A stretch of DNA of 64,000 nucleotides from assembly GCA_938092005.1 (NCBI GenBank), contig CALKOU010000001.1, forward strand, positions 186,001 to 250,000, given 5' to 3'. A program made the position numbers and the translations under genes. Of this stretch, positions 35,862 through 44,868 are shown in pieces; positions within the stretch are counted from its first letter, which is position 1, and the number at the start of each line of letters is the position of its first letter. The stretch is from an uncultured Flavobacteriaceae bacterium. GTDB taxonomy: Bacteria; Bacteroidota; Bacteroidia; Flavobacteriales; Flavobacteriaceae. The notes below the pieces were generated by a model. The model made no database searches. It saw only the letters and a program-made list of their open reading frames with translations, and was not told the DNA's origin.

Positions 35862-38312
35862 TTAACGCTTTTTCGTACCTGATGTACGTTGTTTGGTAAT
35901 GGCAATGTCAAGTACCTCATCAATCGTACGTACAAAATGAAACGTTAATCCCTTTAGGTAACGTTCTGGAATTTCGTTGATATCCGCTTTATTTTTCTCA
36001 CTTAATACAATTTCTTTAATGTTAGCACGCTTGGCAGCAAGTATCTTTTCTTTGACACCTCCAACAGGCAATACTTTACCCCTTAAGGTAATTTCCCCAG
36101 TCATGGCAATGCGGTTTTTAACCTTGCGTTTTAAAATGCTCGATACCAAAGAAGTAATCATGGTAATTCCTGCGCTTGGTCCATCTTTTGGGGTAGCACC
36201 TTCGGGGACGTGAATATGAAAATTATGCTTCGCGAAAAAATCTTCTGAAATTTCCAACTCCACAGCATGTGCTTTGATATACTGTAAGGCAATGGTAGCA
36301 GACTCTTTCATTACTTTCCCTAAATTCCCAGTAATGGAAAGCACACCGTTACCTTTACTAATCGACGACTCAATAAAAAGGATATCGCCTCCTACACGTG
36401 TCCAAGCAAGACCCGTAACAACTCCAGCAACATTGTTGTTTTCGTACACATCACGGAGCATCTTTGCAGGACCCAGTATAGATTCCAATTCATCCTTTAA
36501 AAGCTTCGCATCTCGAGGCGTTTCTTTTGCCTCAAGCATAGCATAATGACGCACTACCTTAGCAATCTGTTTTTCCAAACCACGAACGCCCGACTCGCGT
36601 GTGTATCCCGAAACCAAATGCAACATGGTGGCTTTGGGAAGCTTTACCGCTGCTTTTTTTAGCCCATGTTCTGTAATCTGTTTTGGCAATAAATAGCGCA
36701 ATCCTATCTGAACTTTTTCCTCCACGGTATAACCCGAAACCTCAATAATTTCCATTCGGTCACGTAGTGCAGGTTGAATGGTAGAAAGCGAGTTTGCCGT
36801 AGCAATAAACATCACTTTCGATAAATCATAACCCGTTTCTAAATAGTTGTCATAGAAACTAGTATTTTGCTCTGGATCTAGTACTTCTAGCATTGCTGAT
36901 GACGGATCGCCCTGTGCACTTTCTGCAAGTTTATCTAATTCATCAAGTACAAAAACAGGATTAGAAGTAGTTGCTTTTTTGATGTTTTGCACTACCCTGC
37001 CTGGCATGGCACCAATATAGGTTTTACGATGTCCTCGAATTTCGGCCTCGTCGCGCATTCCACCCAACGACATACGTACATACTTTCTTCCCAACGCCTC
37101 AGCAATGGATTTTCCAAGTGATGTTTTACCAACACCAGGAGGGCCAACCAAACAAATAATGGGTGACTTCATATCGTTTCGAAGCTTGAGTACCGCAAGG
37201 TGTTCTACAATACGTTGTTTTACCTTATCCAATCCAAAGTGATCGCGATCCAAAATAGTTTGCGCTTTGTTAAGATCAAAAGAATCTTCAGAAAAAGTAT
37301 TCCAAGGAAGGTCTAAGTATAAGTCTAAATAGTTTCGTTGAACCGAGTATTCAGCTACTTGTGGGTTCATACGTTCTAACTTGGCAAGCTCTTTATTAAA
37401 GTGTTGCGCCACTTTTTCATCCCACAATTTGGTTTTGGCACGTTCACGCATTTCATGCACTTCTTCATCAAAAGAAACACCACCCAATTCTTCTTGTATG
37501 GTTTTCATCTGTTGATGTAAAAAATATTCGCGCTGTTGTTGGTCTAAATCGTTGCGAACTTTACTTTGAATATCGTTTTTTAGTGTCAGTTTTTGAAACT
37601 CAACATTCATTTTCTTTAAGCACAACATGGCGCGTTGTTCAAGATCATCCAACATGAGTATTTCTTGCTTTTCGGCAACAGACATGTTCATATTGGAAGA
37701 AACAAAATTGATCAAAAATGTATTGCTTTGAATATTCTTGATTGCAAAAGAGGCCTCAGACGGAATTTCAGGATTGTGAGAAATAATTTTAAGTGCCATA
37801 TCTCGAATAGAATCAATGATAGCATTAAAATTTGGATCATCATTTTCTGGGCGAACTTCTTCTAAAGCGGTCACCTGCGCCTTCAAAAAAGGCTGCTCGC
37901 TAGTATATTGTTCGGTTTGGAATCGTTTCTTCCCTTGAAGAATTACGGTCGTATTTCCATCGGGCATTTTAAGTACACGCAACACCTTTGCTAAAGTTCC
38001 TTTATCATAAAGGTCATTTGGTGATGGAGATTTGGTTTCACCATTTTGTTGTGCCACAACCCCCAACAGCTTGTTGCCGTTATTCACTTCCTTGATAAGC
38101 TTAACAGAACGATCTCTACTAGCCGTTATAGGAATAACTACACCTGGAAACAATACAGTGTTTTTAAGCGGAAGTATGGGCAATTCTTCTGGAACAGGTT
38201 CCTTCTGCATGGCTTCCTCATCATCAGAGGTCATGAGTGGAATTAAATCTGCTTCATCCTCTAAATCTTGAGGTAACAGTGAATCTAATGACAATATTTT
38301 ATTTTGAGACAT
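35862..38312 (-). CDS. lon: Endopeptidase La (Lon protease)
   Basis: ATP-dependent cytoplasmic protease, 816 residues. The N-terminal LON domain begins PEELPILPLKNTVLFPGVVIPIT, the AAA+ module has Walker A GPPGVGKTSLGKSIAEALG and Walker B VFVLDELDKL, and the C-terminal S16 domain has the Ser in DGPSAGITMITSLVS and Lys in KEKILAAKRANIKEIVLSEKN. The acidic N-terminal extension is usual in Bacteroidota. The frame is open to 38330; ATG 38312 (MSQNKILSLDS) gives the family N-terminus. Confidence 0.96.
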   Translation of the reverse strand: MSQNKILSLDSLLPQDLEDEADLIPLMTSDDEEAMQKEPVPEELPILPLKNTVLFPGVVIPITASRDRSVKLIKEVNNGNKLLGVVAQQNGETKSPSPNDLYDKGTLAKVLRVLKMPDGNTTVILQGKKRFQTEQYTSEQPFLKAQVTALEEVRPENDDPNFNAIIDSIRDMALKIISHNPEIPSEASFAIKNIQSNTFLINFVSSNMNMSVAEKQEILMLDDLEQRAMLCLKKMNVEFQKLTLKNDIQSKVRNDLDQQQREYFLHQQMKTIQEELGGVSFDEEVHEMRERAKTKLWDEKVAQHFNKELAKLERMNPQVAEYSVQRNYLDLYLDLPWNTFSEDSFDLNKAQTILDRDHFGLDKVKQRIVEHLAVLKLRNDMKSPIICLVGPPGVGKTSLGKSIAEALGRKYVRMSLGGMRDEAEIRGHRKTYIGAMPGRVVQNIKKATTSNPVFVLDELDKLAESAQGDPSSAMLEVLDPEQNTSFYDNYLETGYDLSKVMFIATANSLSTIQPALRDRMEIIEVSGYTVEEKVQIGLRYLLPKQITEHGLKKAAVKLPKATMLHLVSGYTRESGVRGLEKQIAKVVRHYAMLEAKETPRDAKLLKDELESILGPAKMLRDVYENNNVAGVVTGLAWTRVGGDILFIESSISKGNGVLSITGNLGKVMKESATIALQYIKAHAVELEISEDFFAKHNFHIHVPEGATPKDGPSAGITMITSLVSSILKRKVKNRIAMTGEITLRGKVLPVGGVKEKILAAKRANIKEIVLSEKNKADINEIPERYLKGLTFHFVRTIDEVLDIAITKQRTSGTKKR

Positions 38313-38459
38313 AAAAAGTGTGTGTGCCATTTTGTCCGCTTTTTGTGTAAAAACGTCTAAAACAGCTGGTTTTATTTGATATAATTAATAATTTCAAACT
38401 CCATGCCATTGTAACAAAACGTCTGATGGTGCGTTATACCTATAACCAAATTCATAATC

Positions 38460-39179
38460 ATGAAAGCATTTGTTACACTATTTGTCATCTTAATAACGGT
38501 TCCCAGTCAAGCACAATGGAACAAGAAAATAAGAGGAAACGGAGAAACCAGTACCGAAACCCGTAAACTTAGCCCTTATGAGGCGCTTCAAGTACATGGG
38601 AGCTTTGATGTGGAACTGGTTGGCGACAACACTACTGCAATCACTATAAAAAGTGAAAAAAATTTACTACCATATATCATTACTGAAGTAAAAGATAATA
38701 CCCTTATCATTAAAACCGCAAAACGAAAAGACCTTTATCCATCAAAAGGGAATAGCATAAAAATAACACTTCCTGGGTCAAAATTGAATCACATAGCACT
38801 AAACGGATCTGGAGATATAACAGGGAAAGCTCCTTTAAAAGGAGACCTCATCCGCCTAAAAATTAACGGGTCTGGAGATTTGCGTGTAGCTGTTGAGGCT
38901 TCAAGGGTTGAGGCAAAAGTAACAGGTTCGGGAGATATGGACATTCAAGGAAATACGCATTCTTTTGATGCCAGCGTGACAGGGTCTGGAGACCTAAATG
39001 CACATGACCTAATATCACAAAACTGTGACGCAAATATTGTAGGTTCTGGCGATATTTCAACAAATGTAAAAGAAAAGCTCTATGTGAAAATTATAGGCTC
39101 AGGAGATGTAGAAGTCAATCGAGATGTTGCTGAAATTGAAGAAAAAATAGTTGGCTCTGGTGACGTCTCGAGGCGTTGA
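38460..39179 (+). CDS. Exported DUF2807 (head GIN domain) protein
   Basis: A 239-residue protein with signal peptide (1-19, PSQAQ) and a putative auto-transporter adhesin head GIN domain. Seven GSGD turns occur at residues 116, 137, 156, 175, 195, 213 and 232, spaced 18-21 residues, which is the rung repeat of a right-handed beta-helix. It ends directly after the last repeat (GSGDVSRR), with no sorting signal or membrane anchor. The role is unknown; the family is abundant in Bacteroidota envelopes. Confidence 0.85.
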   Translation: MKAFVTLFVILITVPSQAQWNKKIRGNGETSTETRKLSPYEALQVHGSFDVELVGDNTTAITIKSEKNLLPYIITEVKDNTLIIKTAKRKDLYPSKGNSIKITLPGSKLNHIALNGSGDITGKAPLKGDLIRLKINGSGDLRVAVEASRVEAKVTGSGDMDIQGNTHSFDASVTGSGDLNAHDLISQNCDANIVGSGDISTNVKEKLYVKIIGSGDVEVNRDVAEIEEKIVGSGDVSRR

Positions 39180-39183
39180 GAAG

Positions 39184-40506
39184 CTAAATAGCATTAGCAT
39201 TCTTTTTTTGAAGACGAATAAGCAACAACATTCCTATTAGAAAGAATGCAATAAAAAATAAAATAGCACTTCGCATACTCCCTGTTATTTGATCTATTGT
39301 AGCATACATAAGCATTCCAATGACAATACCAACCTTTTCAGCAACATCATAAAAACTAAAATAAGATGTTGTATCTATTGTCTCAGGTATGAGTTGTGAA
39401 TATGTTGACCGCGCAACAGACTGGATTCCACCCATGCATAACCCAACAAAACCAGCAACGATATAAAACTCAATTGGTTCGTAAATAAAATAGGCTATTA
39501 CACACAATATTACCCATATGCCATTGAGTAAAATAAGCGTTTTGATGTTCCCCCATTTGTTAGCCAATCGAGATGACAATAGTGCGCCAAAAATAGCAAT
39601 GATTTGAATAAGTAAAATACTGATAATGAGCCCCATCGTTTTTTCCTCACCAGACCAAGAAATTTCTTGTTCACCAAAATAAGCCGCAACCAACATAACC
39701 GTTTGCAAGGCCATGCTAAAAACAAAAAACGCGCCTAAATATCGTTTTAAAAAGCTTAGGTTTTTAAGACTTCTCCAAACGGAACGCAGTTCACGATAGC
39801 CGTTAAAGAAAATATCTTTGGTGTATACCTTGTCTTTATTTCCTCTTGGCAAATGATAAAAAGCAATATGACTAAAGCCAAACCACCAAAGTCCTACTGT
39901 GATAAAAGCATAGCGCATGGCTTTCAGCGAAGCCGCTCCACCTTCACCACTAATGCCAAACCATTGAGGTTGCATTACCATTAGTAAGTTGACAATCAAT
40001 AACAATACGCTACCCACATAACCCAAGGCAAAACCTTTGGCACTAATGCGGTTTTGTTGTTCTGGGTAAGCAATATCAGGAAGGTACGAATTGTAAAATA
40101 CCAAACTAGACCAAGCGCCTACTAGGGCTAAAAAATAAAATAATAACCCCCAATAAATATTTTGAATATCAAACCAATAAAGACCAACACATGCCGAAGC
40201 ACCCAAATAACAATAAAACTGCATAAAGCGTTTTTTGTTCCCCATATAATCTGCTATACCCGAGAGGATGGGAGACCAAAGTGCTATAACCACAAATGCC
40301 ATGGCGGTAACATAACTTATTAATGCTGTGTTTTTAAAAGACATTCCAAAGACTTCCAAGTGCGATTGTCCATCACATATATAACCGTAGTAAAGCGGAA
40401 AAATGGTTGATATGACAACTAAGAAATAAACAGAGTTAGCCCAATCATATGAAGCCCACGCTTGAAGTAACTTTTTATCTCCCTTTTTGTATTGTGGCAT
40501 TTTCAT
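39184..40506 (-). CDS. MFS transporter, UMF1/Atg22-like
   Basis: A polytopic protein of about 440 residues with roughly 12 hydrophobic segments. KKLLQAWASYDWANSVYFLVV at the N-terminus and the later GGIQSVARSTYSQLIPE are hallmarks of the UMF1 (Atg22-type vacuole effluxer) branch of the major facilitator superfamily. The substrate is unknown; amino acid or peptide efflux is a family-level guess. Frames allow starts at 40536, 40506 or 40500, and I chose 40506. Confidence 0.83.
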   Translation of the reverse strand: MKMPQYKKGDKKLLQAWASYDWANSVYFLVVISTIFPLYYGYICDGQSHLEVFGMSFKNTALISYVTAMAFVVIALWSPILSGIADYMGNKKRFMQFYCYLGASACVGLYWFDIQNIYWGLLFYFLALVGAWSSLVFYNSYLPDIAYPEQQNRISAKGFALGYVGSVLLLIVNLLMVMQPQWFGISGEGGAASLKAMRYAFITVGLWWFGFSHIAFYHLPRGNKDKVYTKDIFFNGYRELRSVWRSLKNLSFLKRYLGAFFVFSMALQTVMLVAAYFGEQEISWSGEEKTMGLIISILLIQIIAIFGALLSSRLANKWGNIKTLILLNGIWVILCVIAYFIYEPIEFYIVAGFVGLCMGGIQSVARSTYSQLIPETIDTTSYFSFYDVAEKVGIVIGMLMYATIDQITGSMRSAILFFIAFFLIGMLLLIRLQKKNANAI

Positions 40507-40568
40507 TGTTTCCTCAAATAAACAAAAATGTTTCAAGACATAAAAAAGCAGAACGTTAACTTTGTTTC

Positions 40569-41432
40569 ATGAAAAAGAAAAAAAAACATCAGCAAGGTAT
40601 CGCTGTTCCGGGTTGGTTGAAAATGACGCTTAAGAATATTGAACGTATTTCTCCACATACAGCCATGCGTATTGCAGCTTATATTTTTTCAAAACCACTC
40701 AAGTTCAAATTACCAGAAAAAGAGCAAGAAACGCTTTCCCGTTGCAACAAAAAACTTATTCGTGTTCCAGCCATTAATGAAAATATCATGATGTACGAAT
40801 GGCAAAATAATGGTGCAAAAGTGTTATTGGCACATGGATGGAGTGGAAGGGGAACCCAACTCTATGCCATTGCCGAAAGCTTACACAAGATAGGCTATCA
40901 TGTTGTTTCATTCGATGCCCCAGCGCACGGAAAATCAACAGGAAACTTGACTAACATGCTGCAATGGGTGGCATCTATTGAATCCTTAAACAAGCGTTTT
41001 GATGGATTTGATGTGCTTATCGGGCATTCACTTGGAAGCATGGCCATTCTTAAGTATTGTGAACAACCTTCAACTGTTAAAAAAATTGTAACGATAGGCT
41101 CCGGAGACTTAATGCGCACGATTTTTGATAACTTTATTTTATCGGTAGGATTAAACCTAAAAACAGCGAAACGCATGACCGCCTATTTTGAACAAAAATA
41201 CAACGTTAACATCAGGGAATATGACGCAAGTTATGTTGTGAGACAACAACAAACACCAACATTGATTGTTCATGATGAAGACGATTATGACATTGGGGTT
41301 ACGTGTGCCGATAACATTCACAAACATCACCCCAATGCTACATTAATAAAAACAAAGGGGCTTGGTCACCGGCGCATTCTTCGGGATGAAACGGTCATAA
41401 AACAAATAATATCATTTATTCATACATCATGA
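40569..41432 (+). CDS. Alpha/beta hydrolase
   Basis: A 287-residue alpha/beta hydrolase. KVLLAHGWSGRGTQL forms the oxyanion region, the nucleophile elbow is IGHSLGSMAI, the acid is probably in VHDEDDYDIG and the His in GLGHRRILRD. The N-terminus is basic (KKKKKHQQ) without a signal peptide, so it is cytoplasmic. The substrate cannot be inferred. It overlaps the msrB start by 4 bp. An exact TAnnTTTG box (TAACTTTG, 40557-40564) ends only 4 nt before the ATG, raising the possibility of a leaderless transcript. Confidence 0.82.
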   Translation: MKKKKKHQQGIAVPGWLKMTLKNIERISPHTAMRIAAYIFSKPLKFKLPEKEQETLSRCNKKLIRVPAINENIMMYEWQNNGAKVLLAHGWSGRGTQLYAIAESLHKIGYHVVSFDAPAHGKSTGNLTNMLQWVASIESLNKRFDGFDVLIGHSLGSMAILKYCEQPSTVKKIVTIGSGDLMRTIFDNFILSVGLNLKTAKRMTAYFEQKYNVNIREYDASYVVRQQQTPTLIVHDEDDYDIGVTCADNIHKHHPNATLIKTKGLGHRRILRDETVIKQIISFIHTS

Positions 41433-41932
41433 AAATTTCAGTATACCCTTTATTACTATGCCTCTTGTTAACCCTTCAAGCCTGTGGTCAACAATCTATA
41501 AAATCAACAAAGCAAGAATCAATAAAAGCAAAAGACATGAAAAAAACAGACAGCTACTGGAAAGACAAGCTCAACTCTGAAGCCTTTAGAGTTTTACGCC
41601 AAAAAGGAACTGAATATCCTCATACAGGGGAATACAACCTACACTTTAAAGAAGGCATATATAGTTGTTTTGCTTGTAAGGAACCTCTTTTTGAAAGCAC
41701 CTCAAAATTTAGAAGTGATTGTGGGTGGCCTAGTTTTGATTCCGCTATTGAAGGAAAAATCCGATATGAAAAAGACACCTCGGTTGGAATGGTGCGAACT
41801 GAGATTATTTGCAACAATTGTGATGGACATCTTGGACATGTTTTTAACGATGGTCCAACCAACACAGGACTTCGCTATTGTGTGAATTCTGTATCCCTCG
41901 ATTTTAAATCTGAGGACAAAGGCGAAGAATAA
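41429..41932 (+). CDS. msrB: Peptide-methionine (R)-S-oxide reductase, lipoprotein
   Basis: Repairs methionine-R-sulfoxide in proteins. The catalytic Cys151 lies in GLRYCVNSVSLDF, and the structural zinc site is CFAC (80, 83) plus CNNC (128, 131). The DCGWPSFDSAI and GHLGHVFNDGP segments are complete. The first 18 residues form a lipoprotein signal with lipobox LQAC (Cys19), so this MsrB acts in the envelope rather than the cytoplasm and needs periplasmic reductant, which TlpA-type proteins could supply. Confidence 0.93.
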   Translation: MKISVYPLLLCLLLTLQACGQQSIKSTKQESIKAKDMKKTDSYWKDKLNSEAFRVLRQKGTEYPHTGEYNLHFKEGIYSCFACKEPLFESTSKFRSDCGWPSFDSAIEGKIRYEKDTSVGMVRTEIICNNCDGHLGHVFNDGPTNTGLRYCVNSVSLDFKSEDKGEE

Positions 41933-41944
41933 AGGTCTGTTTCG

Positions 41945-41952
41945 TATTTTTG
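41945..41952 (+). promoter_or_regulatory. TAnnTTTG -7 box of lpdA
   Basis: TATTTTTG lies 15 nt before ATG 41968, supporting that start over the upstream TTG at 41950. No -33 box is apparent. Confidence 0.4.
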
Positions 41953-41967
41953 CAAAAACTTTACCAT

Positions 41968-43359
41968 ATGAGCCAATACGATATCATTGTTTTAGGAAGC
42001 GGCCCAGGAGGCTATGTAACAGCAATTCGCGCATCCCAGCTAGGGTTTAAAACGGCGGTTGTAGAAAAAGAAAGTCTTGGAGGCGTTTGTCTTAACTGGG
42101 GGTGTATTCCCACAAAAGCACTTATCAAATCAGCGCAAGTCTTTGAATATCTAAAACATGCCGAAGATTACGGACTAACCGTAAAAGAATTCGATAAAGA
42201 TTTTGATGCTGTTGTTAACCGTAGCCGTAACGTTGCTGGAACAATGAGCAAAGGCGTTCAATTTTTAATGAAAAAAAATAAAATTGATGTCATCATGGGG
42301 TATGGTTCTCTACTGCCCGGAAAAAAAGTGCACGTAAAAGCTGAAGATGGCAGTGAACAAGAGTTGTCTGCACAGCATATTATTGTAGCTACTGGTGCAC
42401 GTTCACGTGAACTCCCTAGCTTACCGCAAGATGGCGAAAAAGTAATTGGTTACCGTAAAGCCATGACGCTAGAAAAGCAACCTAAAAAACTTATTGTCGT
42501 TGGATCTGGTGCTATTGGCGTGGAGTTTGCGTATTTCTATAACGCTATGGGCACAGATGTCACCATCGTTGAATATCAGCCTAGAATTGTCCCTGTTGAA
42601 GATGAAGAAATTTCTAAGCAAATGGAACGCTCTTTCAAAAAGAGTGGTATCAAAATCATGACAAATGCAGAGGTAACGTCTGTTGATACTTCTGGAAAAG
42701 GTGTTAAAGCAACCGTTAAAACTAAAAAGGGAGAAGAAGTACTTGAGGCTGATGTGGTGCTTTCTGCGGTAGGTATTAAAACCAACCTCGAAAACATTGG
42801 TTTAGAAAAAGTAGGTATTGCCACGGATCGTGACAAAGTACTGGTAAATGATTTTTATCAAACGAACATTCCTGGATACTATGCCATTGGAGATATCACC
42901 GCTGGACAAGCATTGGCGCACGTTGCATCTGCAGAGGGAATCCTTTGTGTTGAAAAAATTGCCGGGCAACACGTTGAGCCATTAGATTATGGCAATATTC
43001 CTGGCTGTACATACAGCAGCCCTGAAATTGCATCAGTTGGGCTTACCGAAGCACAAGCTAAAGAGCAAGGTCTTGATATTAAAGTGGGGAAATTTCCATT
43101 TTCAGCATCTGGTAAAGCACAAGCTAGCGGAACACCTGATGGTTTTATTAAAGTCATTTTTGATGCCAAATACGGAGAATGGCTAGGTTGTCATATGATT
43201 GGTGCTGGAGTAACCGATATGATCGCTGAGGCCGTTCTTGGAAGAAAACTAGAAACCACAGGCCATGAAGTACTCAAGGCAGTGCACCCACACCCCACCA
43301 TGAGTGAGGCCATGATGGAAGCCGTTGCCGACGCCTATGACGAGGTAATACATATGTAA
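41968..43359 (+). CDS. lpdA: Dihydrolipoyl dehydrogenase
   Basis: FAD enzyme (E3) of the 2-oxoacid dehydrogenase and glycine cleavage complexes. The FAD loop DIIVLGSGPGGYVTAIRASQ, the redox disulfide GGVCLNWGCIPTK (Cys41, Cys46), the NAD loop IVVGSGAIGVEFAYFYN and the C-terminal HPHPTMSEAMMEA are all present in 463 residues. No E1 or E2 genes are near. It is monocistronic and followed by a strong terminator. Confidence 0.95.
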   Translation: MSQYDIIVLGSGPGGYVTAIRASQLGFKTAVVEKESLGGVCLNWGCIPTKALIKSAQVFEYLKHAEDYGLTVKEFDKDFDAVVNRSRNVAGTMSKGVQFLMKKNKIDVIMGYGSLLPGKKVHVKAEDGSEQELSAQHIIVATGARSRELPSLPQDGEKVIGYRKAMTLEKQPKKLIVVGSGAIGVEFAYFYNAMGTDVTIVEYQPRIVPVEDEEISKQMERSFKKSGIKIMTNAEVTSVDTSGKGVKATVKTKKGEEVLEADVVLSAVGIKTNLENIGLEKVGIATDRDKVLVNDFYQTNIPGYYAIGDITAGQALAHVASAEGILCVEKIAGQHVEPLDYGNIPGCTYSSPEIASVGLTEAQAKEQGLDIKVGKFPFSASGKAQASGTPDGFIKVIFDAKYGEWLGCHMIGAGVTDMIAEAVLGRKLETTGHEVLKAVHPHPTMSEAMMEAVADAYDEVIHM

Positions 43360-43396
43360 CAAACGACCTCAAAAAAGCTCGAGGCATAAAAAAGAA

Positions 43397-43454
43397 ATGA
43401 GCTTAAAATTTCGAAGCAAGTTTCGGAATATTAAATCTCGATCATCAAGCTCAT
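43397..43454 (+). repeat. Inverted repeat in the lpdA 3' region
   Basis: ATGAGCTT (43397-43404) and AAGCTCAT (43447-43454) pair perfectly around 42 nt, which contain a smaller CGAA/TTCG hairpin. Together with the following terminator this makes a compact structured 3' segment of unknown role. Confidence 0.4.
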
Positions 43455-43468
43455 ACGTTAAGTGATTT

Positions 43469-43496
43469 AAAAGCAGCCCATTGGCTGCTTTTTTTA
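43469..43496 (+). terminator. Intrinsic terminator of lpdA
   Basis: AAAAGCAGCC-catt-GGCTGCTTTT is a perfect 10-bp stem followed by further T residues, 110 bp beyond the lpdA stop. Confidence 0.9.
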
Positions 43497-43524
43497 TACC
43501 TTTAGAGATCCAAATCTTTAAATT

Positions 43525-43971
43525 ATGAATTGTAGTATATCCCGATTCAATCAGTTGGTTGATGTAACAAAAACATACCTAGAAGGCGCAAAACCACAGC
43601 TACTTACAGCTAAACCATCGCCAAAAAAGTGGTCAAAAAAAGAGATTTTAGGTCATCTTATTGACTCAGCAATACATAACCTTAAACGATTTACCGAAAT
43701 TCGTTTTAAGAAAAAACCCTATCAAATTATAGATTATTATCAAGATGAATTGGTGCATTTCAACGACTATCAAGGAGCAGACATCAAAAATCTAATAGCA
43801 CTTTGGGCTAGCTTAAACAGGCAAATTATTCATGTCATTGAACAGCTCGATGAAAAAACACTACAAGAACAAGCTAGGCTACCCAATCAAACAGCAACGA
43901 GCTTGCTTTTTTTAATCAATGACTACCTCGAGCACTTAGAATATCACATAAGACAAATCATTGATAGTTAA
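43525..43971 (+). CDS. DinB family protein
   Basis: A four-helix-bundle protein of the DinB/YfiT superfamily, 148 residues. WSKKEILGHLIDSAIHNLKRF carries the first metal histidine, and HLEYHIRQI near the C-terminus the second and third. Members are often metal-dependent thiol transferases or of unknown function. A near-consensus -7 box (TACCTTTA, 43497-43504) lies 20 nt upstream. Confidence 0.8.
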   Translation: MNCSISRFNQLVDVTKTYLEGAKPQLLTAKPSPKKWSKKEILGHLIDSAIHNLKRFTEIRFKKKPYQIIDYYQDELVHFNDYQGADIKNLIALWASLNRQIIHVIEQLDEKTLQEQARLPNQTATSLLFLINDYLEHLEYHIRQIIDS

Positions 43972-44006
43972 TCGTTATTTTGCACACCTAATCATAAAAT
44001 CCAATC

Positions 44007-44864
44007 ATGACAAAGTGTGTGTTAATTACAGGTGTATCATCAGGTATTGGTGGTGATGCATTAAGACTATTACATCAAAAAGGCTATCACATTTTTGGCA
44101 GCGTGCGAAAAGAAGCAGATGCACAACTCCTTACATCAGCTTACTCCGAGCGCTTTACCCCTTTAGTTTTTGACGTGCAAGACCACGATGCGGTCATAAA
44201 AGCATCAAAGCTTGTATATGAGCAATGTGATCGTTTAGACGGCCTAATCAACAACGCAGGCGTTGCTGTTCCAGGTCCTTTGCAATTTATGTCAGAAGCA
44301 GATTTTGAACAACAGTTAGACATAAATCTAAAAGCAGTACGGCGCATTACCAATGTATTCTTACCCCTACTTGGTACGAAGCCTGATTTTAAAGGAAAGC
44401 CAGGCAGAATCATAAACATAAGCTCAATATCAGGGTTGTTTAACTCCCCGTTTAATGGTGCTTATTCCATTTCAAAACATGGATTAGAAAGCATGACAGA
44501 CATCTACAGACGTGAGCTCCGACGCTATGGCATAAAAGTAATGGCTATTGAACCAGGTCCCATCAAAACAAAAATTTGGCAAAAGAATCTAAACAGCATG
44601 CGTCCATATGCCGAAACAGACTATTTTGATGTTTTGCAAAAAGCAGATGGTATGATTGAAAACATAGAAAAAAATGCATTACCCGTTGAAAACACCTCAA
44701 AAGTAATTCTAAAATGCTTGACGAAACAAAACCCTAAAACGCGGTATATCGTTCACAAAAACGTATTTGTATTTAAACTTTTGGCCTATTACTTACCAGA
44801 CAAACTCGTGGATTGGTTTGTTGAAAAAACACTTACAAAAGGAAATCGTCATCGGCCTGTGTAA
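44007..44864 (+). CDS. Short-chain dehydrogenase/reductase
   Basis: Classical SDR of 285 residues. The nucleotide-binding motif is ITGVSSGIGGDALRLL, NNAG is in GLINNAGVAVPGP, the catalytic Ser in RIINISSISGLF and the Tyr-Lys in GAYSISKHGLESM. The C-terminal 70 residues are longer than in minimal SDRs, with a basic, hydrophobic end (LLAYYLPDKLVDWFVEKTL), as in retinol-dehydrogenase-like members. Substrate unknown. It is convergent with aroQ. Confidence 0.87.
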   Translation: MTKCVLITGVSSGIGGDALRLLHQKGYHIFGSVRKEADAQLLTSAYSERFTPLVFDVQDHDAVIKASKLVYEQCDRLDGLINNAGVAVPGPLQFMSEADFEQQLDINLKAVRRITNVFLPLLGTKPDFKGKPGRIINISSISGLFNSPFNGAYSISKHGLESMTDIYRRELRRYGIKVMAIEPGPIKTKIWQKNLNSMRPYAETDYFDVLQKADGMIENIEKNALPVENTSKVILKCLTKQNPKTRYIVHKNVFVFKLLAYYLPDKLVDWFVEKTLTKGNRHRPV

Positions 44865-44868
44865 GCCG

